From the NCBI GenBank assembly GCA_958298945.1, contig OY282605.1, positions 33,086,811 to 33,150,810 on the forward strand: a DNA stretch of 64,000 nucleotides, in the 5' to 3' direction. Of this stretch, positions 1 to 11,057 are shown in pieces. The notes under the pieces were generated by a model that was not told the origin of the DNA, did not search any database, and saw only the letters and a program-made list of their open reading frames with translations. Each line of letters opens with the position of its first letter. Positions within the stretch are counted from its first letter, which is position 1. A program made the position numbers and the translations under genes. This stretch comes from Atherix ibis (Eukaryota; Arthropoda; Insecta; Diptera; Athericidae).

Positions 1-1735
1 TTGAAATTTTGAAGACTGTTTTCTAATTGGATGAGTGGCCCAGTAGCACAAAAGAAATCTCGTCTCGCCAGTCTGGCCTATTCCCTTTGAAATTTTGAAG
101 ACTGTTTTCTTATTGGATAAGTGACCCAAAAAAAATCTTGCCTCGGCAATCTGACATACTCTCAAATAAAAGATTATGCCTCACAAGAAGCCTATTTTCG
201 TTAAACATATTTTCTGTGGTCTACAAGTAGGTTTTTGTACTCTTGATGTTTTTGAACTTATTCTTATTGGACTAGTGACCTAATGACCCAAAAAAATCCC
301 GTATCATCAGTCCGACCTAATTTCAAGTGAAACGTGAAGAGTTATACGGAGCATGTTTTGTGTTCAAAAATTTTTTGTGGTCTCCAAGCAGGTTTGCTCA
401 TTTTTGAATGAGCAAATTCCAAAAAAATCTTGCCTCGGCAATCTGACATATTCTCAAATAAAAGGTAAAGTCTCGCGAGGAGCCTATTTTCGTTAAACAC
501 ATTTTCTGTGGTCTACGTGTACAAGTGGGTTTTTATACTCTTGAAGTTTTGAACTTATTGGATAAGTGACCTAATAACCTAAAAAGTATTCCGTACGTAT
601 ATTATCAGTCCCACTTAGTTTGAAATGAAAGGTGAAGACTCATGCGGAGCCTGTTTTGTGTTCAAAAATTTTTTTGTGGTCTCCTACGGAGCCTGTTTTG
701 CGTTAAACAATTTTTTGTAGTTTTTTGTGGGTTTGCTTACGTTTGAAGATTTGAAGACTATTTTCTTATTGGATGAGTGACCGAGAGGCTTTTCGTCGAC
801 GTACTATTAAATAAAAGGTAAAGACTCACAAGGAGCCTATTTTCTGTTACAAATATTTTTTATAGTCCACAAGTGAGTTCGATAATTCCTTATTGGATGA
901 GTAACCTAATGATCCCAAAAAATCACTCCTTACCAGTACGGCCTTGCTCGAAAGGAAAGTGAAAACTTATGCAGAACCTGTTTTATGTTCAAAATTTTTT
1001 TAGTGATCTCAAAGTGAGTTTGCTTACTTTTGAAGTTTTGAAAACTGTTTTTTTTATTGGATGGGTGACCGAGAGGCCCAAAAAAAATTTCATCGACGTA
1101 CTCTTAAATAAAAGGTAAAGACTCACAAGGAGCCTATTTTCTGTTAAAAATATTTTTTGTAGTCCACAAGTGAGTTCGCTAAATCCTTATTGGATGCGTG
1201 ACCTTATGACCTAAAAAATCACTCCTTACCAGTATGACCTTGCTTCAAATAAAAAGTAAAGACTTATGTAGAGTCTGTTGTATGTTCAAAATTTTTTTAG
1301 TGATCTCAAAGTGGGTTTGCTTACCTTTGAAGTTTTGAAAACTATTTCTTTTATTGGATGGGTGACCGAGAGGCCCAAAAAAAATTTCGCCGACGTGCTC
1401 TTAAATAAAAGGTAAATACTCACAAGGAGCAATCTGTTAAAAATATTTTTTGGGGTCTCAAAGTGCTTTCGAAAAATTCTTATTGGATGCGTGACCTAAT
1501 GACCTAAAAAATCACTCCTTACTAGTACGACCTTGCTTCAAATAAAAAGTGAAGATTTTTTAGTGGTCTCAAAGTGGATTTGCTTACTTTTGAGGTTTGG
1601 AAAACTGTTTTTCTTTATTGGATGATTGACCGAGTGACCCAATAAATCCCGTTTGATCAGTCTAAATTAGTTTCAAGAAAAGGTGAAGAACAAAAAAAAA
1701 TTTTGTTCGAAAAATCAACATCCAAAGCCTTTTGT
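1..1735. repeat. Dimeric tandem repeat array
   Basis: About 11 diverged half-units carry the anchor TATTGGATGAGTGACC, followed by CCAAAAAAAT, a CTTACCAGT- or TCGGCAATC-like block, AATAAAAGGTAAAGACTCAC, GGAGCCTATTTT and TTTTTTGTGGTCT. Anchors near 768, 890, 1055, 1188, 1352 and 1480 alternate at about 165 and 130 bases, giving a higher-order unit of about 290-300 bp. The array touches the window start and may extend left. There is no coding content. Confidence 0.8.
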
Positions 1736-3090
1736 TCCAGTATCCAATCGACGTACCTTTTCTTATTTTCTAACTTATCGTCTGATGGTTCAAGAATTCC
1801 TGATTATTTAATTATGAAATTGTAAAAAGGCAAACTTAAGTTTAAACAAACATAATAACAATTATTGAATAAAAGGTCTCTGCTTTCCAAACTACAAAAT
1901 CGTTACTTCTATATGCTAGATAGGATTTGGTAATAAATTGTTTATTATGCAATAAATTGTGATGCCAATCAAGTAGTAAATTATTTTAATGTCATTATTT
2001 TAATGAAACAATTTTTTATTGCCTAAACAGTAAGTCATATTGGCCCTCAGATTTTTTAGCTGGTAGTAAATTGATGGGAGGCCGGTTGGTCCGATTATCA
2101 ATTCAGACGTCAGACGCAGATTTTTGAATTTTCTATGCAATCTGTTGTTGTATTTTTGCACATTTTCAAATGTATAAGTATGACCACAGTTATTCGTATT
2201 ATGTGCCCTAATTCGAGTATACAACCCACAACTTTCCGAGAATTCGATTTATCCATTGACGTGCCCATTAATTATTTATACCATGAACTGGATTGATCGG
2301 CTGATCGGTCAGGATCGATTGATTGGTGGGTGGTTAGTTGTTCGATAGTCTTGCAAAAACATATATATTTATTCTAAATAAATACAAGATCAGCAAATTA
2401 TCATCTGAAAACGCGATTCCAATCAATATAGAAATGCAAAATAATTGAAAATTACGAATAAATTCAAACTAGGAACGAACAAAAATGCTAATTATTATTG
2501 TTTGAAATGTGCGCTTTATTATTCTCATAAAGTACAATCGTATAAATAAATAAATGTAAAACAGACTTTTACTAAACTTACTTAATCTATAAAAAAAAAA
2601 TCGCAATATTATCGATTTTCTTTGTTTTTTTTTTTTTTGCTTTTAGGTAAAATCTTAACGAATTCATTATTATCTGAGATGCCATTCATATGACATTAAA
2701 TACTTTGTTTTGTTAATAACTCTTCTTTTAAAAATATATTTCGTTGATTAAAACAATTCTACAATTTCTTTGGCTAATTAATTATTAATAGAATACACGT
2801 ACAATATGTGTTTAACAATTCTAAAAAAAAATATTTACAATTATTGCTAAGAAAAAAGAAGTTCTCCGAACATAGGATTTTTTGAATTATTTTCGTTTTG
2901 TTACTCGTAATTTTTGTTAGAGTGTATTTATTTTGATAACAACTAACAAACTAACAAACTAACAAACTAACAAACTAACAATTAACAACTAACAAACTAA
3001 ATCTATTTCAGGTTTTACTTAATTATTTTATTATCTCCTATATTAACTAGAAGATGGTCGCACTGGACACAACAATTTCCAACTTGAACA
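1736..3090. other. AT-rich 3' flank of CalpC
   Basis: No gene is recognised. It includes the CalpC 3' untranslated region, a poly(T) run near 2620-2638, a TAACAAAC microsatellite at 2941-2999, and AT-rich repeat material near 1790-1920 resembling stretches at 8900-9010 and 34330-34530. Confidence 0.5.
2941..2999. repeat. Short tandem repeat (AACTAACAA-type)
   Basis: About six to seven copies of an 8-base ACAAACTA unit occur just beyond the CalpC stop codon, with one imperfect copy. Confidence 0.85.
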
Positions 3091-3173
3091 TCATGAATAA
3101 ATGGTCATCAGAATCATCTCTTCCAGTGTCAGGGGATTCGCTTTGGCTTTAGCGTCTAAGCTATGGTATCGTT
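3091..3173 (-). CDS. CalpC: CalpC last exon
   Basis: Visible residues 693-720 and the stop. It follows a TTTACAG acceptor at phase 1, and the split codon makes Glu. It reads ERYHSLDAKAKANPLTLEEM and then ILMTIYS before TGA. The ending matches calpain C-termini, which finish with a hydrophobic strand and a Tyr-Ser or similar. A candidate polyadenylation signal (AATAAA on the minus strand) lies near 2927-2933. It is separated from the previous exon by a 3.3-kb intron holding mariner A1 and mariner relic G. Confidence 0.85.
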
Positions 3174-3757
3174 CTGTAAATGAAATAAAAATTGTAGTCT
3201 CTTAAATATTAGTTAGTAATGGTAATTTCTTATATTTCAACAAAGTTTTGATGGCCTATTCTCATGTTAAACTTATAATGTAAGGGAAATTATTTAAATG
3301 CCTTCGAATTGCGAAGAAACTGAAATTCTTCTTATTCATGTATAAGTAATGATTGGATATATTCGTTTTGCGTGTAGATTGCAATCTACCAAAAGTTTGT
3401 GCCAAGAAAAATGATTCTAATTAAATATTATTTAACGATAGTTAATGGTAATCGGAATGTGCTAGTTTAATGGTTTGTACAAACTACGCTCTTCTGACAG
3501 TGTTGGTGATTTTGCACTTTGAATTAATGTCATTTATAGCACGATGTCATTAAAAAAATTTAAATGTTAGCAATTTTTCAATAAAATTTATAAATTATAT
3601 TCCTAAATAAAATCTTAAGAAATTTTTTTATCGTAAGCATATTTTTCAGACGACAAAAAAAATAACTTATTCGTTCTTGCCCTCTTTAAATTTACGTCGC
3701 TAGTAACATTTGAAAATTATTCTTTTATTTTTCTTAACTGTATCCAATGATCCTGTA

Positions 3758-4996
3758 CGAGGTCTGTCCTCGGGTTACGTATATTCGATTTTCAATTTTT
3801 TTGTGGCGTTATGTTGGTACTCATGTCTCTCACTTATGCCGACAAGTTCGGCCATTTTGAATGTTCAGTTAATTTTTGACAGCTGCTTTGCTTGCACGTG
3901 TTTTGGCTCGTCTTCAATTTTTGCCCATTCCAAAAAATGGATCAAAGAATCTGCATAAAATTTTGTGTGAAAATCAAAATGAATTGCTTGGACGCATTCC
4001 GAATGTTAACTGTGGCATATGGTGAAGCTTCCTTGGACCGAAGCAACGTTTATCGGTGGTACAAAATGTTCTCAGAGGGCCGAGAAGATGTGAACGACGA
4101 AAAGCGTGACGGACGCCCGAGCACGTCAACAACACACGAAAACATTGATGAAGTGAAGAAAATAGTATTGGCCAATGTTAGAGAAGTTATTGTGGACTTA
4201 AACATATCGATTGGCTCGTACCAATCGATTTTTACCAATGGTTTGGGGGTGAGACGCGTCGCCGCGAAATTCGTACTAAAATTGTTCAATTTCGATCAAA
4301 AACAGCATGGCATTAACATTGCTAAACAGCTGTTGGACTCTATCCGCGACGAACCAAATTTACTCCAGAGGATCATAACTGGTTACGAATCATGGGTTTA
4401 TGTTTATGACGTGGAAACCAAAGCTCAATCATCCCAATGGAAGCTGCCGCACGAGCCAAAACCGAGAAAAGCGCACTGTTCGGTGAAATGTGAAGGTTTT
4501 GCTTACAGATTTCTTCGATTACAGGGGCGTGGTGTATCATAAGTTCTTGCCACAGGGTAGAACGGTTAATAAGGAATATTACCTGCAAGTTATGTGCAAG
4601 TTGCGCTAAGTAATCCGCTAAAAACGCCCGGATTTGTGGAAGAACAAAAATTGGCTTTTGCCATTTTTGGCCAAAAACAACACATTAATAATGCCAAAGC
4701 CACTGTATTCCCCAGATCTGGCCCCCTGTGACTTTTTCTTGTTCTCGAAACTGAAGAGCCCATGAAAGGACGACGCTATGCTACGATTGAGGAGATAAAG
4801 ACGGCAATGATTGAGGAGCTGAACAAGATCACAAAAAATGATTTTTTGAAGTGCTTCGAGGATTGGGGAAAATGTTGGCACAAGTGTATAATATCTGTTG
4901 GGGATTACTTTGAAGAGGACAAAATGGATATTCATTAAAAAAATGAATAATTTTTGAAAAAACACAAAATTCGCGATTTTTTTTGAACAGACCTCG
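3758..4996 (+). mobile_element. Mariner A1, dead, near full length
   Basis: It starts CGAGGTCTGT and ends in the inverse complement (AACAGACCTCG), flanked by TA on both sides (3756, 4997). A transposase relic begins MDQRICIKFCVK at 3937, and a helix-turn-helix region is visible (YGEASLDRSNVYRWYKMFSE). The first catalytic Asp is lost (TGYESW). About 45 bases holding the second Asp (HDNAPA) are missing near 4664. The third region (YSPDLAPCDFFLF) is kept but in another frame. The left terminal repeat has a deletion after its first bases. The copy sits inside a CalpC intron. Confidence 0.9.
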
Positions 4997-4999
4997 TAA

Positions 5000-5830
5000 A
5001 TAATTTAGTATAGCTAAAATTTATATTTATGCGTCTTATGAATAAATGATTTTTTCTTAAAAATCCTAAAGAAAAACCGTCGGTATATTGGCAAAAATAT
5101 ATTTATTTCCTTTAGAAGTCTTTCAGTTTATTAAAGGGTGTATTATTGTTAGTTCTAAGTAGTAAAATATTTTTAAAAAAATTAGTAGTAACAAAATATT
5201 TTATAAATATTTCTATAAATTTTTAACCGTTTACTCTCATTCCAGTACCTAACGATCATGGTTCATCGATAGTCAGGTAAGTCGTCATCCGTATTGGGGG
5301 AGGCACTATCCATATTAAGCCAGATGTGCCAAGGGCGGAACAAGGCGAATAGCTACTGGTGATCAATACTAACTGATCACCACCATGGCTAGCTACTGCT
5401 ACCCCTCCATAATACGGTCGTCGGTTTTTATTCTTTTCCGCATTATTTCCCAGATCAACCGCAACTGATTTTTTCAATTTAATTTTTTTTCCTCTCCCTC
5501 TAGTGTACATTATCACTCCTTTTTCCTCTCTTGGAAAACATTTACTCTTCGGAGGTTGAAAGATGTATTTTTAACAAAAAACCCCTCCCCCACACCCCTT
5601 AATTTTCAACTAGAACAAATTCTGGCCATCAGGCATGCCTGCGACTCCTTCGTCTTTTGAGTATTTAAGCTACTCCTTTGGGACTGAGTTTTCCTCCCAC
5701 CTAAGGTAACAAGGAAAGGTTATCCCGGCTTTTTTTCCGAAATAAACATCACGTAATATAACACATAGTTTGTAATTTTATTGTTGTTGTTATGTGAGGG
5801 CCTCCGCAATTCTATTAAGATAAGACCACA
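5000..5830. other. Intronic stretch with repeat-like AT DNA and an unassigned GC-richer block
   Basis: 5020-5230 is AT-rich and similar to 7850-8110, so it is probably an old repeat. 5240-5740 is less AT-rich, has an 86-codon minus-strand open frame at 5256-5516 and a C-rich tract near 5581, but no family is recognised and no splice-linked frame is seen. Confidence 0.35.
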
Positions 5831-5839
5831 ATACTTGAT

Positions 5840-6425
5840 GATGATCCATCTTTAACACTCGAGGATTTGTAAACTGCGTTAAATGTTAATAGATCTACTG
5901 TCGGTAAGCATTTTTATGCAATGAAAATGGTCCAAAAATTTAGGAAATTGGGTCCATATCAATTGACGGATACAGACTTTGAGAGACCCTTGACCACGTG
6001 CTAGATCCCACTCGTACTTGGATGACAGATAACAGAGGGCTTATTTATTATGAACTCCTAAAACCGTCCAAAACTAATACTGGTGATCGTAATCGACTGC
6101 AGCAAATTAGACTGATAAACGAATTTTGAAAGATCAAAAGTCCAAAGTGGGATTATAGATGCTTCTACACGACAACGCCAGGTCCCAGGTTGTAAAAACT
6201 GGTCCAGAAATACTTGCAAAAGTAAAATGAAAAATTTGTATTTGTCAGATCATGATTCCTTTCCGAAGAGCGGTTCACTTCTCATGAAAGTGTCGAAAAA
6301 AACCCTTCATGAATGGATCAAAACAAAAGAACCAGAATTTTTTCTTCGAGGTATCCGTTAATTATCCCAAAAGGTGGGAGAAAGTTATCGTTTCCAACGG
6401 AAGCTAATTTGAATAAAATCATTTT
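5840..6425 (+). mobile_element. Mariner G relic (Mos1-like grade)
   Basis: Frame-broken pieces of a mariner transposase in order: a D2 box LLHDNARSQVVKT near 6157-6200, then a SLLMKVSKKTLHEWIK segment and KEPEFFLRGIR with LSQKVGE near 6270-6390. The D3 box is lost and stops are frequent. Terminal repeats were not found. It lies in a CalpC intron. Confidence 0.6.
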
Positions 6426-6501
6426 CAATGCTATTATATAAAAAAAGGACAAAAACTAATTCCCATTCCCAATAAATATTTATATATTTTTTTAAATTTA
6501 C

Positions 6502-6964
6502 CATGTGCCAAATGAAGACGTGCCATTGACATTAAGTAACCCTCGAGAGTTATTTGCTTTCCTCTAGAAAACCGACTAACCAGCGCCTCAAGAACTTTAT
6601 TGCTCGCTGTTGCTCCTCCAGCCCAGAGAAGACCTCTTAAACAATAAGAAGACACTTTGGCACTCCATATACTCCGTGTTAATGTTAAAGTTCCGGTAGT
6701 TGAGGGACCGCACCGACGAAATGCTGCTTTCCAAAATTTCAATAGCGATACTAGAGATGGTACACTATCAACATTCAATCGGCCACCGAGAGCTGGATCT
6801 CTTAGGGCTAATAGCGCACGGCATAGATCCAACGATGGTCCATGAATCGAACTGAACGATTTGATGGTTTTTGTAAGTCCACAATGGCTTGATCGGAGGA
6901 TGCTTTGAAGTTGAAGTGCGTCAATCTCGGCTGGATATTTTGTACGAAGTTTGTACATGAATCG
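6502..6964 (-). CDS. CalpC: CalpC exon: degenerate penta-EF-hand domain
   Basis: Visible residues 540-693. It follows the family's penta-EF-hand layout: IDALQLQSILR, then LDLCRALLALRDPALGGRLN, LLKFWKAAFRRC, SYCLRGLLWAGG and KVLEALVSRFS. The calcium loops are poor: the loop starting DPALGG has lost most acidic ligands, and the next (CGPSTTGT) has lost the Asp pattern. Calcium binding is therefore doubtful, while the helices used for dimer contact are preserved. An 11-residue insertion relative to my recollection of the family (near LTLTRSIWSAK) is unverified. Confidence 0.87.
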
Positions 6965-7024
6965 CTGAAAATAAAATTTCAAAATTAAAATTGTTGAATG
7001 GGATTTATTTGATCTTTCGGTTAC
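6965..7024 (-). other. CalpC: 60-bp CalpC intron that keeps the frame open
   Basis: The ends are GTAACC and TTTTCAG. The length is a multiple of three and there is no in-frame stop, so retention would insert 20 hydrophobic or basic residues into the domain III to penta-EF-hand linker. Splicing is favoured because the joined product (DYV then RFMYKLRTKYP) has the expected calpain spacing and the interval is AT-rich with a pyrimidine tract. Confidence 0.7.
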
Positions 7025-7452
7025 TACGTAATCAATTGCTCTCTCATCGCAGTATTCAGCTGATATATTGTGTATAACCAAATTGTCCTCGTTCACTTCC
7101 CATACATCAGCATGCTGATCGGCCAAGATTCGCAGCAAGAACTTCCCTTCTCGATGTTGCGTCGAATGCGGCAAGACAACAAAGTCACCAGGTGGCAAGG
7201 CAAAGAAAGTAACCACTTCCCTTAGATTCTGTAGGTCAGCATAATCCAGAGGCATTTGTTCACTGACATATTGCGGTGTAACGCGTGGCATTCCTGGCGG
7301 TACTTCATATATTGTAAAGCCGATCGGTTCACTTTCATTGCCTCGACTTCGATAACATTCGTACTTTTGGGCAACAGCAACTACAACATGTGCCTTTCCA
7401 GGATTTCCGTTCGGTACCCGAATTCGGAACTGAGGATTTGTTGCAGTCGTTT
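7025..7452 (-). CDS. CalpC: CalpC exon: domain III (C2-like beta sandwich)
   Basis: Visible residues 396-539. It begins ETTATNPQFRIRVPNG and contains VVVAVAQKYECYRSRG, IGFTIYEVPPG and FFALPPGDFVVLPHS, with GKFLLRILAD near the end. These are the strands of calpain domain III, thought to serve calcium, phospholipid or regulatory contacts in the family. The acidic loop typical of classical calpains is not obvious. The end is placed at a GTAACC donor after DYV; see the note on the 60-bp intron that follows. Confidence 0.88.
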
Positions 7453-7523
7453 CTACAATTAAAAAGAACAAAATTATTAAACTAAATTAAAAAAGAATAA
7501 AATCGATTGATTTTGTCAATTAC

Positions 7524-7696
7524 CAACGTGCTTATGTGGTCCGCCAGCATTAAATCCAGCTCGCCATTGTCGCATGGCTAAAGCGGCACGCCAAGGCGCT
7601 CTTGAATGCAATGCTGGTTCTAGTGCCCAGTCGTCAGGTCCTATGTGTGCCAACCATATCACAGTAAATCTTTGTAAGAATTCTGGTACAGACATC
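7524..7696 (-). CDS. CalpC: CalpC exon: junction of protease-like domain and domain III
   Basis: Visible residues 339-396. It starts MSVPEFLQRFTVIWLAHIGP, the family's F-W-M-S-x-x-(D/E)-F block at the end of the protease domain, and runs to MRQWRAGFNAGGP, the start of the C2-like domain III. The ATG at its start is internal, because the preceding split Trp codon joins in frame. The phase-1 end (G, then GTAATT) is completed by AA in the next exon 71 bp away to give Glu. Confidence 0.9.
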
Positions 7697-7839
7697 CTTG
7701 AAAAATTTTAAATAATTATTATGGGATTATTGAGGTTGTGGGAAATTTATTCAGAAAAAAAAACCTAGAAAACAATTGATTGGGATGTATTTATATTTAA
7801 GACCAACAACAAATATTCAGTTCATCAACCATATACACA

Positions 7840-8780
7840 TATATTTAAGGATTTAAGTCAAATTTTTGTATCTTGTAAATTAAATATATTTTATGTCATG
7901 AATAATAATTTCTTCTTAAAAATCATCAAGAAAAATAGGCAAAAATATATTTATTTTCTTTAGAAAAGTTTTAAATTAATTAAAGGTAAATTTTTGTTAG
8001 TTCCAAGTTCATTTTTTTAATAAATATAATATTTAGTAAAATATTTAAACAAATTAGTAATAATAAAATTTTGTATAAACTTTCTTAGTTATTTTTGGGA
8101 AGAAATAAAAAAAATCGAATTTTAAATTAAAGGATTATCCAATATATGCTTTGAAAACTTAAGTTACATAAAATACAATAAAAATCTAGAGTCTGATAAA
8201 ATTTTTATTTTATTATATTTAGAAAACATTGCCATTATTTATAAAATATAAAATTATTTAATAGATTGCTATGGGACTTTTTCCAGGACTCGATCCTTTC
8301 GACGTAATTTTTGAAAACTTTTTCGCACATTTTGTGGTGTAATTTGGTTATAACTTTAAGAAAGCAGGTTTTTTTTAAAAAGTTTTTTAGTTTTAGTATT
8401 ATCTACGTAAATTTAATATTTTATAAAATTTTATAAAGAGAAGTCCATTAGTATTAAATTGTACAATCTTTTGACGCTAACTGACATCTCCAAATCTCGA
8501 AATTACGAGTCCTGGGAGCTTTTCGCTCAATAAAGCCAATATTTGTGGTGTTGTCTGACTTGTGGCATTGTTTTCTTTTCAAAATCATATATTTCAAAAT
8601 ATAAAATCTTTAATTTTAGGAAAAAAAATTCTGTTATCATAATTCACAATAACGGTCTCTCCTTCTTCCTTCCTTTTCAAAGAAATACTGGACTATATTA
8701 CCCTCAGACCAAAATCCACATCAAAAACTCACTTTTCGTGAATATAAGAGCTTTTCCGTAATTTTTTCTTAATTTTCAAA
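7840..8780 (-). mobile_element. Family T (Tc1/mariner superfamily) relic T1
   Basis: The minus strand of 8450-8520 reads as a decayed form of the RVISRxGDVNWPPRSC block, and 8620-8760 as FWS.GVI.P.FF with a GETVIVN-like strand. AT-rich flanks from 7850 resemble those at 5020. Only nucleotide-level echoes of a transposase remain. Confidence 0.5.
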
Positions 8781-9010
8781 GTTTTATTTATGGTAATTTT
8801 GTTTATAAGTGATCCTCATCGCTGGAAGTAAATGTACCGAAAATCAGAATTCAAAGCTTTTTGTCCCAGAAAAATACTTAATCAGTATATTTTCTATGCA
8901 ATTTTATGATCAATAATTTTTAATTATTATCAAATGGCAAATATTAGGCTTAAAAAAATTTTAACTCTTGTAAACTATATATATAACTACTACTAAATAA
9001 AAGGACTTTT

Positions 9011-10032
9011 CTTACCAAACCATAAAATGGATTATTGTTAAATGCAAAAGATTTTACAGTGTCCATAATTATTGCAATTTTATTTATGACTATTTTAATT
9101 TATGCATTTTAATTACAAGAGATTTCTTTTTAATAAGTGATGCAATAAAAATAATGGCTGCAAACCATTTCGTTAAATGTGCAAAATGCCAAAGTAATTA
9201 AACGCCATCGTGAATACGATCGATTCGATTTGTCGTTGCATTTGTCATTATTTTAGTCGTACTTTTCGCAGGTATCATTGCAGCATTTCGTCGATTAAAT
9301 AAATTCATCGAGTTTCGTGTGTTGTTTTTATCGAATTTCCGAACTTGAAATCTATCCGCCGACTCACCTTGATTAAATCTTATAAATTAGAGGTTAACTG
9401 CAAATGGTCTGGATCGTGCTGAGACCTACAACAACTCAAAAGCTTGCATACTCGTACGAGTATGTATCAATCGGTTGTGACAACAGTGCAGTAGTGTGTG
9501 CGAATGGGCTTTTTGGAGTATGTGCAGTAAATCTATCGCTTGTTCCCAGCACTTCCGGTTTTTCCACAAATTTAGAGTCATCGGTGCTGTGCTATTTGTT
9601 TCCCACACTACATCTACATAGACTACAGATCCAAGTAACGATTACTGATTATCAGACAACCAGACAGCAAGTAATTGTTTGTTGTAAGATACTCATTGAC
9701 GGTGACATAAGAAACGGAACAGACAGCGGAACAGCCGCAATCATGTTAGCACGGCACTTCAAGATTTATGATGTCGACCTTTACTCCATCGCAAATGTAA
9801 TGCAAAAATAAAACAAATTAAAAACAAAGAAACCTGAACAAATAAAATTTCTTAAAATTTTTCCTTGAATTTTTGTACGATCAGCAAAAAGTTCAGGTTA
9901 CTTCAACAACGGATATTATATGAGTATGCACGGTTGTTTTGAGGCCCCGTGACTTGAAATAATCATTCGGATCTTTGTTGTCACAAAGTCTAGAGAGTCT
10001 GTACGAACGCTTCAAACCAGCAGGCCTCTCTT
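9011..10032. other. Intronic stretch without recognised gene
   Basis: 9200-9800 is less AT-rich than its surroundings and holds a 135-codon plus-strand frame (9404-9811) with no recognisable protein features. It may be upstream regulatory or untranslated DNA of the nested gene. No other signal is seen. Confidence 0.3.
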
Positions 10033-10068
10033 CTCAGTTGTTGTTGTTACGGTGCCGTCGAAAAGACG
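10033..10068 (+). promoter_or_regulatory. Possible initiator for the nested gene
   Basis: TCAGTTG with its A at 10036 fits the fly initiator consensus, about 100 bases before the ATG. AGACG at 10064 resembles a downstream promoter element but sits at +29 instead of +28. No TATA box is clear. Weak support. Confidence 0.25.
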
Positions 10069-10139
10069 AAAACGTGATTTTTTCTTAATAGCAAAAAGTT
10101 AGTTTGTTAATTTTTGGCAGATAATAAATTCTAAAAACA

Positions 10140-11057
10140 ATGTATTCGGCTAATACTATTATTATTATTGTAATTTATATTTGCTTCAATCAACAAATTG
10201 TCGAAACTGTCGGTTACGGCGTGTTGAACGAACGATCGGTGAAAATTGTGAGGCGCGCAGTTAAAACGCCATTTGTGAGTTACGATCATATTGTGCGGTT
10301 AAAGCGAAATGCCAAGTTCGATTGGCAGAAAGATGATTCTTCTGAGGAGAAAAACGATCATATGGATAGTATCCATTATCCCAGTGTTTTGGTAACAAAC
10401 TATCGAGCAATGTATGTAAATAATGCTACTCCTTCAAGGGAACAACCAGTCAGTGGAAACGGTAATAATAGCCGTGTTGGCAACATAAGTGATACCGTCG
10501 TCCATCGTGATCAATATCGTCGGCACAATATTAGTGATATTAAAGCGATTTTGTGGTCGGACGATTACGACGACGTGATGGGATCGAATGATAACCAAGG
10601 CACGTTGGAACAAACCACCTCTTATGCGATGGAAGATGAGATCAGTACACAGCCAAGCGTTATCATCACTTCTGTGCCATCAACAACTCGGATAATCAAA
10701 CACAAGCCAACTATGACTACTCTGGCCAGTACTACTACCACTACTACCACTTCTACTACGTCCGTACCTAGTACTGAAGATGCTACAGTGATGAAAACTG
10801 ATCTAAAGAATAAGGATTTAAAAAGTGGTCTTTATATATCACCTGAGCCATATGCCAACGAGGATATGATACGAATCTATACGCTTGAAAAAGATCAAAA
10901 ATACGGTGTTGGCAAGGCGAAACCTCGACTAATTTCGCGAAAATTAGCGGAAATGGAAGTCGTCGAATATGAAGGACGAAAAGATTCTACTACAACCGAA
11001 ATGATTATAACTGAATCTTCATCACAAACCACAAATACAATTGTTGTTGCGGTGTAA
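10140..11057 (+). CDS. Putative secreted Thr-rich protein, nested in a CalpC intron
   Basis: A single open frame of 305 residues starts at ATG 10140 and ends at TAA. I do not recognise the family. Residues 1-26 look like a signal peptide: a hydrophobic IIIIVIYICF core, then polar residues and VGYG. The next 30 residues are basic (VKIVRRAVK, VRLKRNAK), followed by an acidic Asp/Glu/Asn-rich stretch. There are four NxS/T sites (NAT, NNSR, two NIS). A Thr/Ser tract lies at about residues 193-212 and looks like a mucin-type O-glycosylation segment. The C-terminal 80 residues (SGLYISPEP, RIYTLEKDQKYGVG) are the most protein-like part. It runs opposite to CalpC within that gene's 7.2-kb intron. An AATAAA lies at 11321. 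Function is unknown. Confidence 0.68.
   Translation: MYSANTIIIIVIYICFNQQIVETVGYGVLNERSVKIVRRAVKTPFVSYDHIVRLKRNAKFDWQKDDSSEEKNDHMDSIHYPSVLVTNYRAMYVNNATPSREQPVSGNGNNSRVGNISDTVVHRDQYRRHNISDIKAILWSDDYDDVMGSNDNQGTLEQTTSYAMEDEISTQPSVIITSVPSTTRIIKHKPTMTTLASTTTTTTTSTTSVPSTEDATVMKTDLKNKDLKSGLYISPEPYANEDMIRIYTLEKDQKYGVGKAKPRLISRKLAEMEVVEYEGRKDSTTTEMIITESSSQTTNTIVVAV

Noticed and set aside
5256..5516. 86-codon minus-strand frame in a CalpC intron
   Set aside because: Basic, low-complexity translation with no family match and no phase-compatible splice to CalpC, whose frame joins directly across this intron.
9404..9811. 135-codon plus-strand open frame upstream of the nested gene
   Set aside because: No signal peptide, domain or homology visible; composition like flanking DNA and no splice link to the next frame. 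Chance frame or untranslated leader is more likely.
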